DNA of 64,000 bases from Flavobacteriales bacterium (GCA_013373595.1 JABXHO010000004.1:1-64000); one strand, 5' to 3'. Counted from the stretch's first letter, positions 51,764-60,379 are shown. The notes: generated by a model not told the origin, from the letters alone. Numbers and translations are program-made.

Positions 51764-52993
51764 ATGAAGTTTGCCGATTACAAAATTGCCCCTGAAATCA
51801 AGAAACAGTTGGATACATTGGGTTACAAACGACCTACTGATATTCAATACAAAGCGATTCGTCCTATTTTGGATGGAGAAGACGTAATGGCAATTGCGCA
51901 AACGGGAACGGGAAAAACAGCCGCCTTCGCTATCCCAACCATTGATATGATTAGTCGTTCGAAGGCGAAGTATGCGAAAAGCAAAGGAGTGAAATGCCTT
52001 GTGTTGGTTCCAACACGTGAGTTGGCAAAACAAATTGCAGGCGTATATCACGACCTCGCCAAGTTCACGAAGGTTAAAACCTATGGTTTATTTGGTGGAG
52101 TAGAGCAAGAACAACAAATTGCAACACTCAACAATGGAGTTGATATTTTGGTGGCAACACCCGGACGGATGTTTGATCTCATTTCTCAAGGAGCGTTGGA
52201 TGTTACGAGTGTAAAGCATTTGGTGCTCGACGAAGCAGATTTAATGCTCGATCTTGGTTTTGCGAAAGATATCACAGATGTACTCCGATTTGTTCCCCGA
52301 AAACGACAGACTTTATTCTTTTCAGCAACCATTTCCAAGAAAATCAAAGCCTTGGCGTATGATGTTGTAAAAAATCCGATTCGTATTCAAATTTCACCGA
52401 AGAATCCTGTTGCTAAAACCATTACGCACTCCATTGTGATGGTGGAAATGGATGATAAACGTTTCTTCCTAGAGAACATGGCGAAGGAATATCCAGAGCA
52501 AAAGATGGTGGTTTTTGTGCGTACACAGGTGCGCGCTGGACGTGTGGTGGCCGCAATGGAACGCGTTCAAATTGCATCAGAAGCCTTGCACGGAGGAATT
52601 GATCAAAACGATCGCTTCGCTATTTTGGATCGTTTCCGAAAAGGCGAAAATAAAATACTCATAACAACAGACGTGGCCGCGCGTGGGATCGATATTCCGA
52701 ACGTCGACATGGTGATCAATTATGATCTTCCTGATTTACCCGAAAACTACGTTCACCGCTGTGGACGAACAGGTCGAGGAAACAAGCAGGGGCAAGCACT
52801 TTCGTTTTGCAGCTCTGGTGAGTTAAGCTTGTTGGAAGAAATTGAAACTTACACGGGCGACACCATTGATCGCTACGAAATGGACAAGCACGAATACTTG
52901 AGTATCGTTAAAGACTCTGAGGATGGTTCCTACAATTGGAAAGCCCTCATCGACGAAGCAAACGAAGAAGACGGGACGGAAGATACTTGGTAA
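51764..52993 (+). CDS. DEAD-box RNA helicase, RhlE-like
   Basis: 409 residues, an ATP-dependent RNA helicase for ribosome assembly or RNA turnover. Core motifs in order: Q motif with IQYKAIRPIL, Walker A AQTGTGKTAAF, PTRELA, TPGRMFD, DEAD (LVLDEADLMLD), SAT, then the second lobe with TTDVAARGIDIP, YVHRCGRTGRG. The C-terminal extension is short and has an acidic end rather than the basic tail of cold-shock helicases. A near-consensus promoter element CAAATTTG lies 5 bases before the ATG. Confidence 0.95.
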   Translation: MKFADYKIAPEIKKQLDTLGYKRPTDIQYKAIRPILDGEDVMAIAQTGTGKTAAFAIPTIDMISRSKAKYAKSKGVKCLVLVPTRELAKQIAGVYHDLAKFTKVKTYGLFGGVEQEQQIATLNNGVDILVATPGRMFDLISQGALDVTSVKHLVLDEADLMLDLGFAKDITDVLRFVPRKRQTLFFSATISKKIKALAYDVVKNPIRIQISPKNPVAKTITHSIVMVEMDDKRFFLENMAKEYPEQKMVVFVRTQVRAGRVVAAMERVQIASEALHGGIDQNDRFAILDRFRKGENKILITTDVAARGIDIPNVDMVINYDLPDLPENYVHRCGRTGRGNKQGQALSFCSSGELSLLEEIETYTGDTIDRYEMDKHEYLSIVKDSEDGSYNWKALIDEANEEDGTEDTW

Positions 52994-53043
52994 TTGTTGT
53001 AAGCGATTGAAGCGGTAATCGTCTTAGCGCTAAACAAACATAA

Positions 53044-53853
53044 ATGCACATGATGAAGTTGCTGGTGATCTCTTTGTTAGCAATGGGACTTGTTTCCTGC
53101 ACAACATCGACAGAAAAAGAAGAAACGACCACTTTGTTCAAGAATAAAGGGCATGAATTGGTGGTAAAACTGTCAGAAAAAGTCGGAGAGTATCAAAAGT
53201 TGCGCAACAAACATGATGTAATTTACACGTATCGATATGAAACGCCTGATGGAAAAGTAGATGTCTCAACAGAGAAGTACATGTTCGACGGAGAGCTTTC
53301 GTACGGTGAATATCGTCAGCATGAAAGAACGTTCCCAGAAATGGAGGGAACAGTCGAAATGGCATATGACGGAAATGACTACTGGCTGAAGAATAACGGC
53401 GTTCTGATCACGGATTCAGCAAAAATCGATGTTGTAAAATTCAAACGTCCGACAAATTTCTATTGGTTCGCCATGTTCCAAAAATTATTGAATCCAGGGG
53501 TGAATTACGAATACCTCGGAGAGGAAAAATCGAATGATCAGGAGTATGACATTGTGAAGATCACGTTTGATTCGAAAAATGGCAACCCAACGGATATTTA
53601 CCAGTTGTACATCAACAGAGAAACAATGTTGGTCGATCATTTCTTGTTCACCGTTGTCGATTATGGAGTGGTAGACACGCCTTTTCTCATGGAATTGGAG
53701 TACGAAGAAATCGATGGCTTATTGATTCCAACGAAACGTCGTTACAAAAAGTCTACGTGGGATGCAAAATTAACAGATGAACCGTGGATCTTGGTAAACT
53801 GGACAAATATCAAGTTTGATAACGGTCTTACCCCAAAGGATTTTGAAAGATAA
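53044..53853 (+). CDS. Lipoprotein with LolA-like/DUF6503-type fold (tentative)
   Basis: 269 residues. A lipoprotein signal (about 1-19) ends in LVSC, giving Cys19 as the lipid site; the ATGs at 53050 and 53053 are alternative starts. The mature protein has paired strands (VIYTYRYETPDGKVDVSTEK, AYDGNDYWLKNNG, YDIVKITFDS, LYINRETMLVDHF) as in outer-membrane lipoprotein-sorting-like folds; DUF6503 is my closest guess. No catalytic motif. Single gene, convergent with murB. A hydrophobic-ligand or sensor role is possible. Confidence 0.65.
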   Translation: MHMMKLLVISLLAMGLVSCTTSTEKEETTTLFKNKGHELVVKLSEKVGEYQKLRNKHDVIYTYRYETPDGKVDVSTEKYMFDGELSYGEYRQHERTFPEMEGTVEMAYDGNDYWLKNNGVLITDSAKIDVVKFKRPTNFYWFAMFQKLLNPGVNYEYLGEEKSNDQEYDIVKITFDSKNGNPTDIYQLYINRETMLVDHFLFTVVDYGVVDTPFLMELEYEEIDGLLIPTKRRYKKSTWDAKLTDEPWILVNWTNIKFDNGLTPKDFER

Positions 53854-53894
53854 CGCAGCTTAGCTGTTATAGCGAACAAGGTTACTAGCGTTAT
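53850..53894. other. Stem at convergent gene ends
   Basis: ATAACGC (53850-53856) and GCGTTAT (53888-53894) pair across the gap between the lipoprotein gene and murB; the first arm includes the lipoprotein stop codon. No T-run. Possible weak terminator for one side. Confidence 0.3.
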
Positions 53895-53902
53895 GGTTTA
53901 CC

Positions 53903-54910
53903 TTAGTAGATGTTTACTTCACGCTCCAACTCAACACCAAACTTTTGGTAAATATCTTGAATAATTTCTGTGGATAAATCGAAAATTTTCGAGCCTTCCG
54001 TGTCCGAATAATTCACCAAAACAAGTGCTTGTAATTTATGTACACCGTAGGTGTCGAAGGTTTTTCCTTTCCATCCTGCCTGATCGATGAGCCAACCTGC
54101 GGCCAATTTCACTTTCCCATTTGGAGCGGGGTAGTTGGGCACATTTTCGTAGTTCAACTGAATGTTTTCCAAGACTTCTTTTTCCACCACGGGATTTTTG
54201 AAGAAGCTTCCCGCATTGCCAATTTCCGCTGGATTTGGCAGTTTACTAGAGCGAATAGCGATTACGGCTTTACTGATGTCTTTGATCGTCGGGAAGTCGA
54301 CACCCATTACCTTGAGTTCGTTCTCAATAGCGCCGTAGCTTGAATTAATGGTATGCTTCTTACTCAATCGATATGTCACCGAAACAATCACATATTGATT
54401 CTTCAATTTACGTTTGAATACGCTCTCGCGGTAACCGAACTCACACGCGTCTTTGTCGAAGGTATGTACTTCACCACTTTCGATGTGATACGCTTCCAAT
54501 GAAACAAATACATCTTTTATTTCTACACCGTACGCACCAATATTTTGCATCGGACTCGCGCCAACACTTCCAGGAATGAGCGATAAATTCTCAATTCCAC
54601 CGAAATCGTTTTCAACACAGTACAGCACGAAATCATGCCAAACTTCACCTGCCCCTGCTTTAATTAGAACATGATCGTCTGTTTCTTCGACCTTTTCAAT
54701 TCCATGGATTTCATTTCGCAAAACAAAGCCATCAAAATTCTGCGTGAAAAGAACATTACTTCCTCCTCCTAAAAACAACAATTCATCACCGTCGCGATGT
54801 TGCAAAAAATGAGAAAGTTCCTCAATAGATGAGAATGCTGCAAATCGTTTCGCAAAAACCTCAATACCAAAGGTATTGTATGGGCGTAAATTGAAATGTT
54901 CTTGAATCAT
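53903..54910 (-). CDS. murB: UDP-N-acetylenolpyruvoylglucosamine reductase, type I
   Basis: FAD enzyme that reduces enolpyruvyl-UDP-GlcNAc with NADPH to UDP-MurNAc, a cytoplasmic step of peptidoglycan synthesis. 335 residues. FAD-binding LGGGSNVLF (residues 48-56), NIGAYGVEIKD, the loop FGYRESVFKRK that marks type I enzymes like that of E. coli, and catalytic Ser in GNAGSFFKNP. Its start codon lies 4 bases after a consensus promoter element and inside an array of three ATGAAACAT boxes. Confidence 0.96.
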   Translation of the reverse strand: MIQEHFNLRPYNTFGIEVFAKRFAAFSSIEELSHFLQHRDGDELLFLGGGSNVLFTQNFDGFVLRNEIHGIEKVEETDDHVLIKAGAGEVWHDFVLYCVENDFGGIENLSLIPGSVGASPMQNIGAYGVEIKDVFVSLEAYHIESGEVHTFDKDACEFGYRESVFKRKLKNQYVIVSVTYRLSKKHTINSSYGAIENELKVMGVDFPTIKDISKAVIAIRSSKLPNPAEIGNAGSFFKNPVVEKEVLENIQLNYENVPNYPAPNGKVKLAAGWLIDQAGWKGKTFDTYGVHKLQALVLVNYSDTEGSKIFDLSTEIIQDIYQKFGVELEREVNIY

Positions 54911-54961
54911 GTTTCAAAATTAGAAGTAAAATGAAACATAAGTACACAAAAAATGAAACAT
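54909..54961. promoter_or_regulatory. Three 9-base boxes at 22-base spacing over the murB promoter
   Basis: ATGTTTCA (54909-54916, inverted and one base short), ATGAAACAT (54931-54939) and ATGAAACAT (54953-54961) stand exactly 22 bases apart, about two helical turns. The first box overlaps the murB start codon and the second lies between the -7 region and upstream DNA. They look like operator sites of a cooperative DNA-binding protein. Confidence 0.5.
54915..54922 (-). promoter_or_regulatory. Promoter -7 element 4 bases before the murB start codon
   Basis: TAATTTTG on the minus strand, then AAAC, then ATG. Exact TAnnTTTG match. Predicts a leaderless murB mRNA. Confidence 0.55.
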
Positions 54962-55070
54962 CATCAACGATCAATTGTTCTTAACGTGCACAACTGAGTA
55001 TGGAAAATTGGGAGACGACTTCTTGTATTGAATCTTGTAATCTAATCCTTCAATCAAGTATATTTATGGC

Positions 55071-55493
55071 ATGAAATTGAAACAAGTGCCCTTAGAAAGG
55101 GTGAATGCAGTGAGTAAGAATACCTTGATGGAGGTATTGGGGATTGAATGTGTTGAAATTGGTGATGATTACCTTGTGGCAACGATGCCTGTAGATCATC
55201 GAACGCACCAACCAATGGGAATACTTCATGGTGGAGCAAGCGCAGCGTTAATTGAAACGATTGGGTCGATGGGATCTGTGTTGGTAATTGACACGGATAA
55301 ACAGGCTCCTGTTGGCGTAGAAGTGAATGCAAACCACGTGGGATCGGTGAAATCGGGTAGCGTTCGCGCAAAAGGAACAATCGTTCATGCTGGGAAACGC
55401 ACGCATGTGTGGCAAGTGGATATTTTCGACGAAGCAACCGATAAATTGGTCTGCACAGGACGTTTAACGGTAATGATCGTAGAAAGAAAGTAG
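55071..55493 (+). CDS. menI: Hot-dog thioesterase, probably 1,4-dihydroxy-2-naphthoyl-CoA hydrolase
   Basis: 140 residues with the PaaI/MenI hot-dog pattern: HQPMGILHGGASAALIETIGSMGS (about residues 45-67), where the Glu in L-I-E-T is the catalytic acid, then GVEVNANHVGSVKSGSVRAKG. It releases the DHNA-CoA thioester in menaquinone synthesis. The assignment to MenI rests mainly on position: menF starts 1 base later and menD follows, so these are consecutive genes of one pathway. A phenylacetyl- or other acyl-CoA thioesterase is the alternative. Confidence 0.85.
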   Translation: MKLKQVPLERVNAVSKNTLMEVLGIECVEIGDDYLVATMPVDHRTHQPMGILHGGASAALIETIGSMGSVLVIDTDKQAPVGVEVNANHVGSVKSGSVRAKGTIVHAGKRTHVWQVDIFDEATDKLVCTGRLTVMIVERK

Positions 55494-55494
55494 G

Positions 55495-56445
55495 TTGAGT
55501 GATTTATTGAAATACCGTCTCCCAGAGGGGAAAGTTGTCGAGAAATTGGGGGCTTTTGTTCCTGTTCAGCTGAATGATTTAACCAAGGGATTTGTTGTCG
55601 CGAATGCAGATAAATCCATGGTGTTTGCGTTCGAAGAAGGGGAGAGAGCAATAGAGAAAACCTCATTCACGAAGCCCAACTGCTACGCAAAGGAGGAATA
55701 CCTTGAAAAAGCTGATACGTTCATAGCGGCAATTCAATCCAAGGGATTATCAAAGGCGATTTTCTCAAGAGTGAAGTCGCATACTTCGGATAAAAGTGGT
55801 GAACAATTATTCAATGCACTGATCGATGCGTATCCTGCTGCGTTTGTGTATTTGATCTCCAGTGAACACTTCGGAACATGGATTGGCGCCACGCCCGAAA
55901 AATTAATTCGAACCACGGACGAGCAGGCAGAAACGGTATCTCTCGCCGGAACCATGAAAGCAAATGATTCACAGAGTTGGGGTGAAAAAGAACGCTTTGA
56001 ACAGCAGTTTGTTTCGGATTTTATCGAAGAGCAGTTGAGGGAAATCGGTATTAAGAATCTTACGATAAACGGACCGCATGATCGAGTGGCTGGTCCTGTA
56101 AAGCATTTGGAAACACAGTTTCAATTTGATTTGAATCAAATTTCTCCTATCCAAATTGCGGATAAGTTACATCCAACGCCTGCTGTAAGCGGATTGCCTC
56201 AGAAAGAAGCCTTGAATTTGATTGCTTCCATTGAAACGCACGATCGAAGTTTGTATACAGGCTTCATCGGTGTTGTGGGAGAAGAAACGGATTTATTTGT
56301 GAATTTACGCTGCGCTCAAATTATTGGAAATGAGTATTTCCTCTATCTCGGTGGTGGTTTTACCAAAGATTCGATTGCCGAAAAGGAGTGGGAAGAAACG
56401 GAAAATAAATCCAGAACGCTGCTCAACATCCTCGAAAACTCCTAG
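55495..56445 (+). CDS. menF: Isochorismate synthase
   Basis: Converts chorismate to isochorismate, the entry to menaquinone. 316 residues, shorter than E. coli MenF (431): the N-terminal region is reduced, but the chorismate-binding core is complete. Motifs: SLAGTMKANDS, HLETQF, HPTPAVSGLPQKEAL, YTGFIGVV and the Mg-binding end LGGGFTKDSIAEKEWEETENKSRTLL. The start is TTG at 55495, one base after the thioesterase stop. menD begins 23 bases downstream. Confidence 0.9.
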   Translation: MSDLLKYRLPEGKVVEKLGAFVPVQLNDLTKGFVVANADKSMVFAFEEGERAIEKTSFTKPNCYAKEEYLEKADTFIAAIQSKGLSKAIFSRVKSHTSDKSGEQLFNALIDAYPAAFVYLISSEHFGTWIGATPEKLIRTTDEQAETVSLAGTMKANDSQSWGEKERFEQQFVSDFIEEQLREIGIKNLTINGPHDRVAGPVKHLETQFQFDLNQISPIQIADKLHPTPAVSGLPQKEALNLIASIETHDRSLYTGFIGVVGEETDLFVNLRCAQIIGNEYFLYLGGGFTKDSIAEKEWEETENKSRTLLNILENS

Positions 56446-56468
56446 TTTTGTAGTCTGATAGATAGATT

Positions 56469-58151
56469 ATGCGAATTACAACAACGGATAAGGAACACAT
56501 AACAACATTTATTCACGCCTGTATTCGCAATAGGATGACGCGCGTAGTATGCTCTCCTGGATCTCGAAATTCCTCAATAGTTATTGCGCTGGATGAACAT
56601 CCTGCAATAGAGACGTTGATCGTTCACGACGAAAGAAGTGCTGCGTTCTATGCGATGGGAATGGCCTTGCAATTGAAGGCTCCTGTTGGTGTGGTATGTA
56701 CTTCTGGATCGGCTATGCTGAATTATTATCCGGCAGTAGCTGAGGCGTTCTATCAATCCATTCCTTTGGTGGTGATGAGCGCTGATCGTCCAACTGAATG
56801 GGTAAACCACGGGGATGGACAAACGATTGTTCAAGAAGGCGTTTATGAGAATCACATTCGCTATCAAACGCGTATTTCGAAGGATTTAGTGGAGAGTGAG
56901 ATTAATGCGGAGGTCGATAAAGCCTTTGAAGCTGCGTTACGAACGTGGGTTGGTCCCGTTCATTTTAATCTTCCTTTGGAAGAACCTTTGTACGGAACAC
57001 GCGAAGTAGAGTGGGAGAGTGAGGAAGCTGTTGAGTTCAATCACGAGCGATTGGAGTTGTCGGATGAAATGAAGTCTGAGTTATCCAAAATTTGGAATGA
57101 TTCTCCAAAGAAGATGATTTTGGTCGGACAGCATGACAAAGATTTGGCGCTCAAAAACGGACTGTTTGATTTGTGCAATGATAGCTCCATTGCTGTGTTG
57201 GTGGAGAATACTTCCAATCTGACGCATCAGCGATGGGTACATTGTATTGATCGTACATTGGCAGGAATTTCGGAAGATGAAATCGAAAAATTTCAACCTG
57301 ATTTATTGATCACTTTGGGGGGAGCTATCGTTTCGAAGCGTATCAAACAGTTTCTGAGAAATGCACCCATTAAAGCACACTGGAAGGCAGGATACGAGTT
57401 TCCAGCTATGGATACCTACCGAAAGCTGACGCATTCATTTGAAGCGAAACCTTCAGATTTTGTGGATGCATTGGTTTCGATGAATTTGAATAGAAATACT
57501 TCAAATTTTGGCTCAGTGTGGAAGCAAAAAGACTTTTTGAATCAGGATAAACTTCCTGCTTTCTTCGAAACGGTTCCTTATTCCGATATGGCGGTGTTCG
57601 AAACGCTGTTGGATTACATTCCTGAAAATTGTCACCTGCACATGGCCAATAGTTCGGTCGTGCGTTATTGTCAATTGTACGATCCGATCCCTTCTATTCG
57701 TTATTTCGCGAACCGCGGAACGAGTGGAATTGACGGAAGTACGAGCACGGCTTGCGGTGTTGCAGTAGCAAGTCCGAATACGTGCAACGTGTTGATTACA
57801 GGCGATGTCAGCTTTTTCTACGATACGAATGCCTTTTGGAACAAGCAATTACCCTCCAATTTGCGTGTTTTCCTGATTAACAACGGAGGTGGAGGAATTT
57901 TCCGAATCATTCCAGGGCCAAGGGAAAGTGCACAGTTGGAAGATTATTTCGAAGCACATCACGATCGTAAGGCGGAGTTCATTTGCAAAGCACACGATGT
58001 GAATTATGTTTCGGCGACTTCATTAGAAGATATTGAAAGCCAAATGGCAGAATTCTTTGAGGAAAGTGATCGTCCGAAAGTAATGGAGATTTTCACTCCT
58101 AGAGAATTGAATGCAGGTGTGCTGGATGACTACTTTTCGTTTTTGAAGTAG
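56469..58151 (+). CDS. menD: 2-succinyl-5-enolpyruvyl-6-hydroxy-3-cyclohexene-1-carboxylate synthase
   Basis: Thiamine-diphosphate enzyme that joins isochorismate and 2-oxoglutarate in the second step of menaquinone synthesis. 560 residues, normal. N-terminal SPGSRNSSI (residues 24-32), the catalytic Glu region IVHDERSAAFYAMG, GVVCTSGSAMLNYYPA, and the TPP domain with GDVSFFYDTNAF and NNGGGGIFRIIPG. Last gene of menI-menF-menD; the remaining men genes lie elsewhere. Confidence 0.96.
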   Translation: MRITTTDKEHITTFIHACIRNRMTRVVCSPGSRNSSIVIALDEHPAIETLIVHDERSAAFYAMGMALQLKAPVGVVCTSGSAMLNYYPAVAEAFYQSIPLVVMSADRPTEWVNHGDGQTIVQEGVYENHIRYQTRISKDLVESEINAEVDKAFEAALRTWVGPVHFNLPLEEPLYGTREVEWESEEAVEFNHERLELSDEMKSELSKIWNDSPKKMILVGQHDKDLALKNGLFDLCNDSSIAVLVENTSNLTHQRWVHCIDRTLAGISEDEIEKFQPDLLITLGGAIVSKRIKQFLRNAPIKAHWKAGYEFPAMDTYRKLTHSFEAKPSDFVDALVSMNLNRNTSNFGSVWKQKDFLNQDKLPAFFETVPYSDMAVFETLLDYIPENCHLHMANSSVVRYCQLYDPIPSIRYFANRGTSGIDGSTSTACGVAVASPNTCNVLITGDVSFFYDTNAFWNKQLPSNLRVFLINNGGGGIFRIIPGPRESAQLEDYFEAHHDRKAEFICKAHDVNYVSATSLEDIESQMAEFFEESDRPKVMEIFTPRELNAGVLDDYFSFLK

Positions 58152-58165
58152 TTTTCGCGTAGGTA

Positions 58166-58462
58166 TTACTTGAGCTTGGATGGATTTCTTCGGTTATCCC
58201 AGAATAATAGTAGCCGAATTCTTTTTTTACTTTCAATACGATAAAACAAAGTACTGTGAGGATGTATTACCGCTTTTCTTGTTGATTTGAGTTTTTTGCG
58301 CTCTGATTTGGGAAATGCTCTCGGGAATTCTCGAATGGAAGCAATAGTCTGAAAGGTTTGAACAACAAATTCAGCTTCTTCTTTTGGAGTGAATTTTTTA
58401 CAAATGTCTTTCCGGATTTTCAGATAAGATTTTTTCGCTCGCTCTCCCCAAACAATCTCCAT
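58166..58462 (-). CDS. RelE/ParE-superfamily toxin
   Basis: 98 residues with the family pattern I-V-W-G-E-R-A-K-K-S-Y-L-K-I, then KEEAEFVVQTFQTIASI, and the C-terminal strands with HSTLFYRIESKKRIRLLLFWDNRRNP. Basic and compact, as RelE/ParE toxins are. The 85-residue acidic protein starts 3 bases upstream and is its likely antitoxin. The toxin could cut mRNA on ribosomes or inhibit gyrase; a Y-R-I and terminal W-D-N-R-R favour the ParE/RelE fold but not one function. Confidence 0.85.
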   Translation of the reverse strand: MEIVWGERAKKSYLKIRKDICKKFTPKEEAEFVVQTFQTIASIREFPRAFPKSERKKLKSTRKAVIHPHSTLFYRIESKKRIRLLLFWDNRRNPSKLK

Positions 58463-58465
58463 TGA

Positions 58466-58723
58466 TTAGATATTAAGGTCAGGAAAATCTTTACGAGCTG
58501 CATTTAACATATCGTCATGGGAAGTTCCAATTTCTCCATTTTCTGCATCTTCAATACTTTGGATTAATTCGCTTAATATTTCAGGGGGAAGTTCGTCGGA
58601 CCAGTCAGAAGCATTTTCTCTCTTCAATGCACGCGCAAAACGAGTAAGTTTCGTGATGAAACTTTGGTCTTCTGATTCAATGATCATTTGAAGTAAATCT
58701 AGTTTGTTTTCTGCGGTGCTCAT
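58466..58723 (-). CDS. Cognate antitoxin of the RelE/ParE toxin
   Basis: 85 residues, acidic (many Glu and Asp), helical, without a recognisable DNA-binding domain. It lies 3 bases before the toxin and is read first, as usual for type II antitoxins. A TATCTTTG promoter element ends 4 bases before its ATG, predicting leaderless translation. The family is common in Bacteroidota but unnamed. Confidence 0.75.
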   Translation of the reverse strand: MSTAENKLDLLQMIIESEDQSFITKLTRFARALKRENASDWSDELPPEILSELIQSIEDAENGEIGTSHDDMLNAARKDFPDLNI

Positions 58724-58727
58724 GTAT

Positions 58728-58735
58728 CAAAGATA
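58728..58735 (-). promoter_or_regulatory. Promoter -7 element 4 bases before the antitoxin start codon
   Basis: TATCTTTG (minus strand), then ATAC, then ATG at 58723. Exact match to TAnnTTTG. Confidence 0.6.
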
Positions 58736-58879
58736 ACGCAAATACCTTTAGAATCATACAATTGTTGTTTAAAAGGTGAACCTTTGAAGGTTTCATTTTG
58801 ATCTACATTATTAACTCAAAAGAGTTTACTTGTGACAAGTCGGAGAGTATAACTTCATCCATTTCCTTATATTCACGCT

Positions 58880-60286
58880 ATGAAAAAAATGGCATTGCAC
58901 TGGAAAATTCTGATCGCTATGGCTCTCGGGGTCGTTTGGGCGTTCATGTCTGGAAAGTTTGGTTGGAATGATTTCACGGAAGATTGGATCGACCCTTTTG
59001 GAACAATATTTATCAATTCGCTGAAATTTATTGCGGTGCCCTTGGTGCTTTTCTCTATCATCACGGGGGTTGCAGGAATGGGAGATCCTTCTAAGCTTGG
59101 ACGAATGGGAGGGAAGACGCTTGGTTTGTATTTGATTACGACAGTTTTTTCGATCTCGATGGGGTTACTTCTTGTGAACTTGTTTTCTCCAGGAGTGCAG
59201 CATGATGAGGAAACACGATTGAAAAATCGACTTCAATACGAACTATGGGCAGAAGAAAGTGGTGTGGAGGTGAAAGACGGCCGACACGAGTTAGCCACTG
59301 CCACTCCCGAACAAATCAAAAATGCGAATTCGGAATTAGCGGCATTGAAAGACTCCAAGGAGTATAAAAAAGCTGAGGAGAAGCGCGAAAAAGCAAATGA
59401 AGCGAAAAAAGGTGATGGTCCATTGCAACCGTTAGTAGATATGGTTCCTGAAAATCTTGTGATTTCTTTGAGCGATGGACGTTTCATGTTACAAGTAATT
59501 TTCTTCGCGTTGTTTTTTGGTATTTCTCTGGCTTTTCTTCCGAAGGAAAAAACCAAAATGGTACACAGCTTTTTCGATGGTATGAATGAAGTCTTTGTGA
59601 AGATGGTACACATCATCATGAGGGCTGCGCCGTTTTTTGTTTTCTGTTTAATGGCAGGTGTTCTGGCTAAATCAGCGGATAGTCTTGATGAGCTCATTAG
59701 TATTTTCACCAAACTACTCGGCTATTCGCTTGCCGTTATTTTTGGACTTTCGGTCATGCTTTTTGGATTCTACCCATTATTCATGCGCATTTTTGGTGTG
59801 AAAATCAGTTACAGAAAGTTCTTCCAAGGGATGAGCCCAGCACAATTCTTAGCATTTTCTACCAGTTCAAGTGCTGCGACACTTCCCGTAACCATCGAAT
59901 GTGTAAATGAGAATTTGGGCGTTCCTGAAGAATCAACTGACTTTGTGTTGCCAATTGGCGCAACGGTGAACATGGATGGAACCTCACTCTATCAAGCGGT
60001 AGCGGTGATATTCTTGGCGCAATTTTTTGATGTTGATTTATCCATCATGCAGCAATTGGGAATTGTGGTAACAGCAACCTTGGCTTCCATTGGTGCTGCT
60101 GCCGTTCCTGGTGCAGGGTTGATCATGTTGATGATTGTTCTGGAATCCGTAGGATTGAACCCAATGTGGGTGGCAATTGTTTTGCCGATGGATCGCATCC
60201 TCGATATGTGTCGCACGGTGATTAACGTAACCAGTGATGCTTCTGTCTCAGCGATTATTGCGAAGTCGGAAAAAATGATGGATTGA
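58880..60286 (+). CDS. Dicarboxylate/amino acid:cation symporter (DAACS/GltP family)
   Basis: 468 residues, an inner-membrane Na+- or H+-driven carrier for glutamate, aspartate or C4-dicarboxylates. The signature serine-rich hairpin SxSSAATLP (FSTSSSAATLPVTIECV), NMDGTSLYQ, and MDRILDMCRTVINVTSD are intact. Between helices 3 and 4, about residues 105-182, sits an extra hydrophilic and coiled-coil-like stretch rich in Lys, Glu and Ala. This loop is longer than in E. coli GltP. A near-consensus promoter TATATTCA lies 4 bases before the ATG. Confidence 0.92.
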   Translation: MKKMALHWKILIAMALGVVWAFMSGKFGWNDFTEDWIDPFGTIFINSLKFIAVPLVLFSIITGVAGMGDPSKLGRMGGKTLGLYLITTVFSISMGLLLVNLFSPGVQHDEETRLKNRLQYELWAEESGVEVKDGRHELATATPEQIKNANSELAALKDSKEYKKAEEKREKANEAKKGDGPLQPLVDMVPENLVISLSDGRFMLQVIFFALFFGISLAFLPKEKTKMVHSFFDGMNEVFVKMVHIIMRAAPFFVFCLMAGVLAKSADSLDELISIFTKLLGYSLAVIFGLSVMLFGFYPLFMRIFGVKISYRKFFQGMSPAQFLAFSTSSSAATLPVTIECVNENLGVPEESTDFVLPIGATVNMDGTSLYQAVAVIFLAQFFDVDLSIMQQLGIVVTATLASIGAAAVPGAGLIMLMIVLESVGLNPMWVAIVLPMDRILDMCRTVINVTSDASVSAIIAKSEKMMD

Positions 60287-60303
60287 AACGTGTGCCGCGT
60301 TAG

Positions 60304-60379
60304 TGATATGAGTGGAAAGCTGCCGATAGCAGTATGATTTCGGCACTTGCAACGTTAGCACGCTCGAACGCCCATATCA
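60304..60379. other. Nested inverted repeats at a convergent junction
   Basis: Outer arms TGATATGAGTG (60304-60314) and CGCCCATATCA (60369-60379) pair at 10 of 11 positions counting one G-U. Inside, TGCCGA (60321-60326) and TCGGCA (60340-60345) form a second stem. It lies between the symporter and the degenerate PBP gene and may act as a terminator or structured element. Confidence 0.45.
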
